Source: Distichodus sexfasciatus (taxonomy: Eukaryota; Chordata; Actinopteri; Characiformes; Distichodontidae). Taken from it: a DNA stretch of 64,000 nucleotides. Of this stretch, positions 46,655 to 58,835 are shown one piece after another. Under the pieces are notes generated by a model. The model made no database searches. It saw only the letters and a program-made list of their open reading frames with translations, and was not told the origin of the DNA. Position 1 is the stretch's first letter, and the number at the start of each line of letters is the position of its first letter. The DNA lies in contig JAVGVS010000113.1 in NCBI GenBank assembly GCA_032718565.1, positions 46,443-110,442 of the forward strand. Direction: 5' to 3'. The position numbers were made by a program, and so were the translations under genes.

Positions 46655-46832
46655 AAGTGATTCATAGTGTAACGGTTAGGGAGTTGACTCCTTGATTGGG
46701 AGGGTTGTCGGTTCAAGTCCTAGACCGGTAAAGGTACCACTGAGGTACTCATGAGCATGTCATCTGCCCACTGCTCCTTCACGGATGGGTCAAATGCAGA
46801 GCTAACATTTAGTTGTGGTGCACTGATTCTGA
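46655..46832 (+). repeat. tRNA-derived SINE (family A) in NCAPG 5' UTR intron
   Basis: ATAGTGTAACGGTTAGGGAG head, B-box GTTCAAGTCC (46711-46720), AAGGTACCACTGAGGTACTC, GGATGGGTCAAATGCAGAGC. It ends about 60 bp before the acceptor of the start-codon exon, so it lies close to the branch-point region. Confidence 0.8.
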
Positions 46833-46900
46833 ACTTACTAAGAGTTACACTACCAAGTAGAGTATTGCAAGGTGCTAAATTGTGTGTTTTCCAGGTCAGA

Positions 46901-49626
46901 ATGACTGAGGATAAGAAGCTGGAGATTCAGGAGGCGTTTGAGCGAGCGCAAAGGTCACACAGTAACAAGGCCAAGCTGGTGGCCGGCCTCAAGAACGCAT
47001 ACACACAGGTACATACACACACGTTCATTTATTTGTTTTGCCCAGAACTAGTACCACTCATCCAGTGCTACACAATATGTGATGTAGCAGACAGAGAGAA
47101 ACTACAATGTGTGTCTGTGTTCAGTTGGAGGACAAGAGTGCGTTCCACGAGGAGTTCCTGCGCTGTCTGAAGTACGCCATGATCGTATACAGCAGGGAGC
47201 CGGCGGTGGAGAACGTCATTGAGTTTGCAGTCAGATTTGCAGTCAGCTTTGAGACCAATGCTGCTGAGGAGGAGGAGGAGGAAGAAGAAGAAGAAGAGGA
47301 GGAGGAGGAGAATACCTTTCTCAGCTTCCTCTTCAACTTCCTGTTGGAGGTAAGCTTGCGGCAGAACATTCCTAAAACCCACATCAGCGATGTGACAAAC
47401 TCCATTTAATGGGCTTCATTCACCAAAATCATAAGTTTTTGCTAAACTTTGTTTGTTAAACCTACATTTTCATTAATATTCTGACATTGGAAAGGAACTG
47501 CACTTCTTATCAAAGTTCTTGAAGATGTTTCACTTCGCGTACCAAAAGCTTCTTCAGTTCTGACCCAAGATCAGACTTTGGAACGAGAGGTCATTTAATT
47601 CAAGCTTTCCAGAAGCTCCTGAGTCTGTTGAGTGCAAAAAATCTTGTGTGTGTGTGTGTATGACAGGTGCAGGGAGCGAGCAGCCATGCGGTGAGGTTCC
47701 GAGTGTGTCAACTGGTCAACAGGCTCCTGGGCAGTCTGAGTGAAGAGGCTCAGCTGGACGAGCAGCTTTGTGAGAAGATTCACCAGGCCATGTTGCTGAG
47801 AGCCACCGACAAGTTCCCCAACGTCAGGATCCAGGCCGCTCTTGCCATGGCACGCCTGCAGGACCCCAACAACCCACAATGCCCCACCATCTCCGGTAAC
47901 TGCCCCACGTCACCTCTGCCAGCAATGTCTGCAGTGTAGAGTAGAGAGCATGCCTTTGCATTAATGGAATTTAGCAGATGTTCTCATCTTGAGATGCACT
48001 GATCCATCTTCCACTGCAGCCGAAGCCTAAAGGGTCATCCTTAGAGTACTGGGCATATACAGTATACTGTAAGATTGATAGATTAATAACTAGTAATAAT
48101 ATTTATTTTTATAGCTTTTGTTGTACATCAGAGTAGTTAGAGAATTAGCAGTTAGAGTATTTAAGATGATCAAAAGAACAAATTAGATCAGGGCTATTTA
48201 ACTAAAATTTAAAGATGTCCAGTTCTCCAAGCTCAGGTCCAGAACTTCTAATGTGTTATGATTCAGTAGCGTGTATTTAGAAGTAGACTAGTAGCTTGTG
48301 TGTAGTCGACTCTTGAGTGTCCAGTAAAATACAGAAAAGACAATTCAGTAGTATTTCAGCAATGTTCATGATTAATGATAAACTGACTCTTACTCTAATA
48401 ATAAAAGAACATTTTGTTATTTTATATCTTAAGAAAGTGCTTAATTTAAGGAAAGAAAAGACATTGCATGTGATTGGTTTGTGCGTTTCTTGTGTATATA
48501 TCAATACAAATAAAAAATTGACTTTAATGATAGAAATCAAATGTTAAAATAAGACTGCTGTAAATTTGTCAGAATCTAGTAATTGGTCTTTGTCTGGAAG
48601 TGACTGCCTGCTGATGACCTAAGAGTTAGACAAATAAAAATTAGAATTTAGAAATTGTAGACTTTTACAACTGACATATATTGGCTCAAAATAATGTCTT
48701 TCATCGATAATTAGTAATCGATATAGGTGCAAAGCTTGTCGGTGAACTATGATGGCAAAAAAGAAACAAAATAATTGTTCATTATTCGTAAGCGAGGTAA
48801 AATGTTTAATCGTGATATTGATATGAGATTCTATTGCCCAACCCTACATGACTTGACTACTGTATATTTGAGCAGTACTGTTCATGGAACCTCATGTCTT
48901 ATTGATGATTCCACTGGCCTGGTGCCGTGACACTCCTCTATATTGTTCTACCGTTCGTTACTCAACTGCTGATGCTGTAGTGAACGGTGTGTGTGTTGTG
49001 CAGCATACCTGCAGCTGCTGGAGACCGACTCCAACCCCGAGGTGCGTCGTGCGGTGCTGTCCTGCATCGCCCCCTCTGCCCTCACCCTGCCCAAAATATA
49101 CAGACGCACCCGTGACGTCAAGGACAAGGTCCGCAAGCTGGCGTACCAGGTGAGTATGCTTTCCACTGCCACAATTTGGGAGGAAACATGGAGCTGGTCC
49201 TCCTTCTACAGCAACACCACCACCCTCAACCAGATGATTTGGGACAGCTCAGAGTCCCAAGATTCTTCATTTGTCTAATCGATGTAGTCATTCAGGCGCT
49301 GCTCAGGATGATTATTATTTTTATTTTTTTTACATTTTGTTAATATTTTCTCAGTGTGTGTTTACATCCCTTTAAAACATACTAGTGTGTGTGTTGTCTC
49401 ATGACTCCACCCTGTCAAGTCTGCACCAAAGCCCCAAAATATCTGTTTGTTAATGGTATTGAGGTCAAATGTTTAATTAATCATGATATTGATGTGCAGT
49501 TGTATGAACCAGCCCTATGTTCTCTGTGTTTGTGGTGCAGGTTTTGGCTGAGAAGGTGCACATCCAGGCCCTGTCTATAGCTCAGAGAGTCACACTACTG
49601 CAGCAAGGCCTCAACGATTCCTCAGG

Positions 49627-49667
<41 letters not shown>

Positions 49668-52600
49668 TTAGCCTTGTAAACTAAGAGAAGTGAGCAGTAA
49701 GAACTAGGGCTGGGCCAATTAGCAGCGCCGATATTTAGCATTTTTATGATTGTGTATGAATTATTTTTAAAACCTGTATGCTGATTAAAATAGTGTAATG
49801 TTGCAATAAATAAATGCACTGCTTTGACTGTACTGCAGTCGTGTCTGTCTGAAGTTACCACTCTGTGGTCTAGAGCAATGCCCTGCCCATCACACCATCG
49901 GATTGGTTAGACATTAGGGGTGGGCGATTTTTATTTTTATTTTATCGATTAATTCGAATTTACAGTTCAGGACGATGTGTTTTTATAAAAATCGATTTTA
50001 TTACTTATTTTACACGCGAGCGCCAAAAGCGGAACTAATGCGTCGCATCGTTCTACACGGGTAAATTAGCGCAGCGCACCCAAACACTGTAGTAGATTCA
50101 CAAACATGGCAACAACAGGGGAAAAGCAGGAGCTTGTGCCCAAGAAAGGTGTTGCTACATCTGTGTTATGGAATTGGTTCGGTTTTGAGCCGTCGGACAC
50201 AGACTAAACAAGTTCTCGTTGCAAAGTCTGTTTAAAAACTGTTGCAACCAAAGGAAGCAGCAAGACATTTATTCCAGCACCTAAAGCAGAGGCACACAGC
50301 CGAGTGGGAGAAGTGCAGCTTCCAGCGAAATAAAAATAGCCGCAGCACCAGCACAACATCCAAAGTTAAGCAAGCAACCGTCCCTGACACGTTTTCGAAC
50401 TGTGTGCCATATGATAAGAACGGGTCACAGTGGAAGGCGATAACAAACGCTGTTGCGATGTACAGTATATAGGGCCCTATGACGGAATCACGGAATTCAA
50501 CAAATAAAATGGAATCGGTTGTAAAACGCGGAATGTCGTATAACTCGCTGATATCGGTGTGTGGGCAAAGCAAAGCAATGGTTTCTAATACATTTTGGCC
50601 GCTGCAGCCCCCTGTACGTGTTACCTGTTGAGGCGGGACTCAGCTTTCCACACAAACGCACAGACACAGAGGGGGAAACGTCAACGGTCAGCTATGGCGA
50701 AGAGGCTGAAACACTGAAGTCCTCAAAAAAATTTACAGAATTCGAGTGTTAGTGCTAAGTTTAGAGCAGAACAATACCCAAATCATTTTTATGAATCGGG
50801 AGAACAACTCTTTTGTAAGTTTTGCCAGCACACGATAGACTGCACCCGCAGGAACACATGACGGCCACTTAAAGTCAAAAACTCGCATCAGAAATGTTTC
50901 GGTTTGCACGAAAAAATGAAAGTATTTTGTAGTTTACAGGTAAAGGTTTTACCAAAGAAGAAAATGTTGAATTTGAATAACATTTATAACATTTATTGCA
51001 AAAGACATGGTGCGTGGAAAAGCCGGGATTCATTAACATGCCAAAAGTTTTAGATCCAAAGTACGTGCTTCCAAGCCGCAAATATTTTTCTGAATTTGAC
51101 TTGCCACAACTGTATAATGAAACACGTCAAAGAATTGGTAGAGCGCTGGAGGAGGAGGTGTCGTATTATTCTGCCACAACTTGCGTGGTTTTGAACCATT
51201 TATTTGTCATCTGTAGTTTGATTTTGAGTAGGGGAGGAGAAAATCGATTAAAATCGAAAATCGGACTTATTGTGAAAAAAATCGGAGATTTTATTTTTAG
51301 GCCATATCGCCCAGCTCTATTAGACATCACTACTTTATCCAGTCCACGCTGTAGCTGAAGGTGCTGAACGTTTGCCATTCTGACACAGAAGTGTGGAGCT
51401 CCTGCACCTGCTAATGCACTGGAATGAGAAAATGGCTTGATGTGGTGTGCGTGTGTCGCCCGTTGTGTTGGTGTGCAGATGCAGTGCAGGAGGTGGTGAG
51501 GGACGGCCTGCTGCCCGCGTGGTTGAGCTTGGTGCAGGGAGACGTGCTGCAGCTGCTGCACAAGCTGGACGTGGAGAGCTGCGCAGACACCGCCCTGTCT
51601 GCACTGCACGCACTCTTCTCCAGCTCCAGCGGTCAACACCTGCTGCACAACTTCACCCTGCTCGACCAGAGGTGAGACATCATCATCCCCACCAACAACC
51701 TGCCCTGAACACAGCCACAAACCTGCACTCTTTACTCATCCATCCATCCAGCCTTCCTTTTACTACCTTTTCCTCCTTCCTTCTTACCAGTCTGCCTTCC
51801 TTCTTTCTTTTTTACCCGTCCTCCTTTCGTCCTTCCCTCTTACCTTCCTTCCTTCCTTCTGTCTATGCCTCCTTTTGACCTGTCTTCCTTTTTACCTATC
51901 TTCCTGCTTTCCTTCCTTCCCTCTACACTTCCGTTTTACCTTTCTTGCTTCCTTACTTTTTAGCAGCCTCCTTTCTTTCTTTCCTTAAGCCCTGATTTTT
52001 CTAGGTCCTGCTGCACAGCACACGGGGGTTTCGATAAGCCTTTACTACACATGGTCCCATCTTGTGCAAAGAAATCATCAGTGCAGCAAGAAGTCAAAGG
52101 TAGCTTCATTGTCATCTCTGCTACATACTGTACGAGTACGCAGAGAGACGAGATGACATGGCTCCAGTTTTAACAGTACAAAGGACAAATAAGGCACATG
52201 GAATAAACACTATATAAGCTGAATATGAAATATACTTTTTAAACTAAAAGTAGAAAGAGAGGCAATTAGAATGTGGTATCCCAGCAGATCCCTGGACCAC
52301 CGTCGTGCCCCTGAGCAGTGTCCATACAATACATCAATTCAGTGCTGTTACTCCTGCCACTGTCACTAAGTCTGCTATGATACCAGTTCCATTCCGTTGA
52401 GTTCATACATGATTGTTTTATGTTATTACGCTATGGGCTCTCTGATCATTGAACCAGTGTATTGGTGTAAATGTCGTTACACCCTTAGGAAATAACCCTG
52501 TCATTTTAAGTGACAAACACTGACCTCACAGTAACGGGTGTCACACAGCAAGGTTGTGCCAGTCACACTGAGGTGTGTGTGTGTGTGTGTGTGTGTGTGT

Positions 52601-52758
52601 TTAGGAAGCTGATCCCGGTGGAGTCTCTGAACTGTGAGAGTGTCCTGTACTGGAGAGCTGTGTGTGAGTTTGCACGCAGTAAAGGAGATGAGGGGGAAGA
52701 GCTGCTAGACACACTGCTGCCCGAACCTGCCTTATACGCACAATACTTGTACAGGTAG

Positions 52759-52794
<36 letters not shown>

Positions 52795-55700
52795 CTGTCT
52801 GAACCCGCCTTCGTGCCTGATGTCATCAGGAGCAGCAGCTAACAGGTTGTAGTGTGTGATTACCTAAAGCCTGCTGTGTGTGTTTTTGTGTGTGTGCTAG
52901 TTACCTGAAGAGCGTGCCGTCGCTTTCGGGGGACCAGAGGGCCGACATGACCCAGCTGGAGAGTGCCATGAGCAGAGAGTTCATCGGGCAGCAGCTGATC
53001 CTGCTGGTGGGTTGTCTGGACACGGCTGAGGAGGGGGGCAGGTAACACACTCGCACTCACCAAACACTATTCACAAGACCTGTGTGCTGGTACTGCATTA
53101 TCACCCTCCCTTCCCACAATGCCGTGCTGCAGGAAGCGGATCCTGGCGGTGCTGCAGGACCTGCTGGTGCTGTCCAACACGCCCCTGTCTCTGGTGGGAC
53201 AGCTGGTGGACAAGCTGCTGGGGATCGTGGGAGACGACAACCAGCGTGTGGCTCTGGTGCGTCTGGGTGTGTGTGTGTGTGAGAGAGACAGAAATGACAA
53301 CACGTGACAGACAAGACATGACGACAGACAGTGGATGGGACTGGCGAGACAAGAAGGGGTAGGGTGGTTGGGACGAGCAACCTGGGACGGAAGAGGAGAA
53401 GAGGCGGGAAGGAACAGGTTTGGGGAGACGGGACAAGACAAATGGGACGGAAGACAGGACAGGCAGGATGAGTTGAGACAGCACAGATGGTACTCGAGGA
53501 GATAAGATGGGACACACAGGACCAAACAGAGCAGGACGGTACAGATGGGACGGAACAGACATGGGAGAGATGGGACGAGACGCGACAGATCATCCGGGAC
53601 GGGACAGATGATTTGGGACAGGAAAGGGTAGACGGATGAGAACCACAGACGGACAGAACACACTTACAGGACAGAGCAGATGGACAGGACCGACTTGATC
53701 GTTGTCGAGTGTAGATGTAGATGTGTATCAGATGGTTATTCAGCATCTCTGAAATCTGCTGTTGTGCAGGTTGCTGAGATCATCTCTGAACTGCGTGAGC
53801 CCATCGTGGACGTTGCTGTCCCTGCTGACGAAAACGAGGAGCACAGGAAAAAAGTCAGAGTGAGTCTCACCACACATACACACACAAATCCTGCTGTCTG
53901 TTTTTTGTTCACTTACTTTAAATTCATACATATGCACTCTTTAATAGCGTAGCAAATTTACACTGCAAACCTTGAGTCGTCTTCACGCCTTCTTTACAGC
54001 AAATACTCAGTCACATAGCAACTTCTTATGCAATACAGCTACAGTTTCAGGCAGATGCCAGTTTTTAGGCGTCTTCCACAACCAGCAACAAATCCGACAC
54101 ACCGATTACACTACAACTGCCCTACAGGACTGCATTTAGCTCACGCCCCAATCTGCAGAAAGCAGAAATGTGGTGTCGCTCGATATATCACCCTGGACTA
54201 AGGGACAGTACGTGAACACACAGGGTTAGTGTTAGAGGTTCTGAGTGTGAGTTTGAGTTAACTTTTGATGAATTGGCCAGCTCTACCTTTACCGGTGACA
54301 AGCCTGGAAACAGATCTAATCGCTGTGCTGTGTGTGTGTGGGCAACAGCTGGCGACGGTGAAGGTGCAGCTGACGGAGTGCCAATTGGCGCTGGAGCAGT
54401 GCATCAGCGTTCAGGACTTCAGGCGAGCGGCCGAGCTGAAGGAGTCTATCTGTGAACTGGATCAGCTGAAGAACCAGCTCAGCCTGGAGATCGCCCAGTC
54501 GGAAAACACACTCCAGCAGCGCGTGGAGAAGGTAACCTGCATTCCCACCCTCATCACCGTATGGAAATGCGCAACAAACACAACACCAAAACAAGAATAC
54601 AAATAAATCATTTGATTATTAATTCGATGGATTAAGAACGTGCTGCTGCTTCAGATAAACACCAGTGACAACTGTCTAATAAACTGTCTGATGGGTCAGT
54701 TCGTCTCTAATAAATATTTGTATACTACAACTAGACTTAATTTCTAACATAAAGACCTGATCAAAGACAAGCTCATGCTTGTTCTCATGTGAAGCTTGTG
54801 TTCTCCTGCAGAACGACCCGGAGACGCTGCTGAAGTGTTTGACTGTGTTTGCTGAGCTGCTGAAACTGATGAACATCAACAGAGGCGCATGTCCCACCAT
54901 CACCAGCCTCATCGACTCACTGGTACCACACACACACACACACACACGAGTATCTGTCTTAAAAAAAGCAATTATCGTCTGATTCTGATACAATTCCGAT
55001 ATTATTGTGCATCCTTAGCCTTTTTTTGGACTTTGCTTATTTTAGAAACTGTAACCACATGGTCTCTGTTTACTGGACAGAACTGAGATGAAGTTTATGT
55101 CAATTGTGACTTGGCTACGTTATAGCAACTGAACATGTATTTATATTCGGATAACTGTGTGTGTGTGTGTGTGTCAGGTTCTGCCGTGTGTGTCCAATGC
55201 AAACCCACCTATCCGTAACATGGCTGTGGAATGTTTGGGCACCGCTGCTCTACACAGTAAGGAGCTGGCCAAAACACACCTGGTGCTGCTGCTGCAGGTA
55301 ACACACACACATACTCCTCATGTTGATGTTGCACACACACACACACACCCCTGCTGGGACATTTGGATTTACGGGGACATTGCTGCTGTCAGGGCTTCCC
55401 TCAACGTAGATGCACTTTTCTCTGTGTGTAGATAACTCAACTGGATGAGCCCAGGATCAGGATCAGTGCTCTTAAAGCCGTGTTTGACCAGCTGCTGCTC
55501 AACGGCTTGGACATCCTGCAGGACACGGCCAGACCCCGCTCATCCCAGCCCTCTGACTGGCCAGACAGTGGTGACGGACAGGCTGTCCCGCCCAGAGTGG
55601 AGGAGCCAAAAGAGGACGAGGGGGAGGACGACAGTCCTGTCCAGAGTCTTATGAGGATGCTGACAGACTTCCTGGACAGTGAGGTACATGATTAGGGCTT

Positions 55701-58700
55701 GGCTGTGTGTCCAGTGCCACCTCATGAACAATAAAATAAAAGTGTTGAAGTATTGATTTTCAGAACTACAGGGAATTTTCTTGCAGTCGTTAATGTGTTT
55801 AGAACGCTCCAGACAATACACACAATGATATAAACAGATCAATTCACAATACACACTGAGCATTAAACAGTGGACAGTATACTGTGCAAAATATCCATTA
55901 TGTAATTAATGTAATTTAATAACTTCTCCCAAACAGGTCGTGATGTCATTTCTGCAGATTGTTCTCGGTCTCATGTTGACTACAGCCCCACCTCCTGTTT
56001 GGCGTCTTTACATCCATCAAAAAGCCGTCAATAAGCTTCTAATTCTTGCACAGAACTTGTGAAACTGCTTGAACACCTGCTCTTGACACGGTTTATATGT
56101 TCACCGAACATAGTTTAGGAAATGCGTGTTGAAGCACTTTAATGTTAAATTTTTAAAACAAATGTGCAGAAGTAGTTAAAGCACACCCTCCTACACCGAG
56201 TACAGTACAGTCAGATGGGTTTTATGCCTTAACTTAGCCCAGTACTTGCAATTTGCATTGTTAATTTATTAGTTATGATAAATCTACAGTTTCAACACTT
56301 ATACTACATAAAGCTGAAAAAGTTAAAGTTCTACGGTTCGGTTTTCATCAGAAATGTGCTGATTTGTGTCTGTCAGCATTTACACATCAAGCTATGACTA
56401 ATCCCAGTAGTGTAGCACGTCCTGAACACATCATAAAGCATGTATGGAGAACTTCTACACACACACACACTAGACTGTGACTATGTGCTTTATGAAGGCT
56501 CAATTTCTGCTCACTTCTACAGCAGCTTTAGCTCCACACACACCCTCAGCCACCCACTCTGCAGATTTGTGCATCACCACACACCCCAGTATGTTTCTCC
56601 TCTCCCCGTTCAGGTATGTGAGCTGCGTACAGATACGGCCGAGGGTTTGGCCAAACTGATGTACTCCGGCCGGATCCTGAGCTCCAAGCTCCTGTCACGC
56701 CTGGTGCTGCTGTGGTACAACCCTGTCACCGAGGACGACCAGAAGCTGCGCCACTGCCTAGGTGTCTTCCTGCAGCTTTACGCCCGGGAGTGCAGGTAAT
56801 TGCTTTTTTTTTAAAGGCATCAGACTGATGCTTCGATTTGGCCAATATTTTCTGCTGACATTTGATGACACATTTATTGTACGTGGGGAAGGTAGTGCTT
56901 GTGTCAGGCATGGCCAGTGTTCGAGGTGGGATTTTATACGGCCCGCGCCTTCTGTCTTTAAATTTATGCAGGTATTTATGCCAAAGTACGCAGTGGTACT
57001 TTGGTGAGCAAAGTATCTTGTCTTTACGCGCTCACTCTGTCTTCCTCATTTATCGTCGTGGGCAGATACAAGCATGAAAATTTCAGCTATCGGCATCGGC
57101 CAATAATTCCCTTATCGTGCATCCCTCGTTTATACAGTACATATATTTCTTTTCATTATTGTTCGTTATTTCAGCCCATTTTTTTTTGCCAACTTCAACC
57201 TCTTCTAACTATTATAAGCTATTTTAATTTAGCCATCTTAACTTACCAGCTGTTTTATTGGTTTGTTATGCAGTGAACAACTAGCAGACGTGTGGAACAC
57301 CATTTTCTTTTGCTTATAAATAACACTATCTATCTACTGAGAGATTTGTGTTGCGTGTGTGTCACCAGGTCATATCAGGAGTGTGTGGAGGAGTGTTTCC
57401 TGCCCACCATGAGGACTCTGTTCAACGCTCCCGCCACTTCTCCCCTGTCCGAGGTGGATGTGGCCAACGTGGCCGAGCTGCTGGTGGAGCTGACGCGCCC
57501 CGGAGCCCTCGTCAAACCCTCCAACCTGCAGGTGAGCTCCGTCACTTCCTCACCTCACCTGAGCTGTCCAACCTGCCCCCGCCTCCAACACCTCACACTT
57601 AATGCAGAAATTTACTGAAGGTGTCCCTTGCTCTCATCTCTACAGCCCTAAACCTCAATTTAAATCTGAGTTGAATTATTTCTAAAAATATCAAAAAGAT
57701 TTGAATCATTGAATCAGTTAGATTTAAATGCAGTGAGAACATTGTAGAAGATGTAATGTGTGTGTGGGTTCTCCGCCTCCTCCTCCGCTGTGGTTCAGGG
57801 TGCGAGTGTGCACGACTCTCTGGCTGTGCGCTTGTGTAACGAGATTTTGAGGGACGTTTCTGCTCCGGAGGTTCGACTCTACTGCAGGACACTGGCGAAA
57901 TTGGAGCTGAGCCCTGAGCCGGAACCCAGCGCTCGAGACCTGCAGCATTTGCTCAGAGAAATAATGAAGGTGCAGCAACCTCAGTCGCATCTGCACATAC
58001 AGTAGAGTATATCACCTGCACCTCAACAAGCTTCACCTGTACCTACACATACAACACATCCCACCCAGACCCCAACACGCACATCCCGAATGAACCTCAC
58101 CTCACCCCACCCGAAACACACTTGCCCCTTAACGCACAATGGTACCTGTGTGTTACCCTCACCTATAAGATATGCACTCGTTCATTATAAAAAATATCCA
58201 AGCTAAATTAAATAATGTGATGTTAACTGCCTACAAATTCAGTTACTGTGTGTGGGCTGTAGGAGGTGAAGGATAAACACTGCATCAGAGCGCTGGAGCG
58301 AGCACTAACACGCGTGAAAGCAGCCGGTCGAACTGAAGAGAAGGAGTCCGTGCTGCTGGAGCTGGACAACAACACCGCTGGTAACGGACACACACACACC
58401 CCTCATCTTCAGCAGAACGGACTTCACACACTCCCTCTGTTCTCCTCTAAAACCCAGTTTGCCTTTACAGAAGCTGGAGTTGAAGAGGAGAACAAACAGA
58501 AAGCAGCCAGACGAGGTGCAGTAACACTAAGGACTCCACTCCTCTTCCTCTCCATCATTTCTGTGTTTTCTCACTCTGGTTGCTGAACATTTCTCTTATC
58601 ACACAGGTCAGAGAAAAGCATCTACAGCCAAGACGGCCAGGAAGGGCAGTAAAGCAAAGGAGAGTTCTGATGGCAGGTGGGAATGTGCATGCTGTAGCTT

Positions 58701-58791
58701 TTACACTAGGGGTTTTTAAACAGCGATGTAGTGCAGCGACACACTGTCTATACAACTCTCAATTCTCGCTTTACCTTAATACATAGTATTA

Positions 58792-58835
<44 letters not shown>

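Noticed and set aside
53057..53746. 229-codon and other minus-strand frames opposite NCAPG exon 10 and intron 10
   Set aside because: Compositional frames across a purine-rich degenerate array; the sense strand carries verified NCAPG exons.
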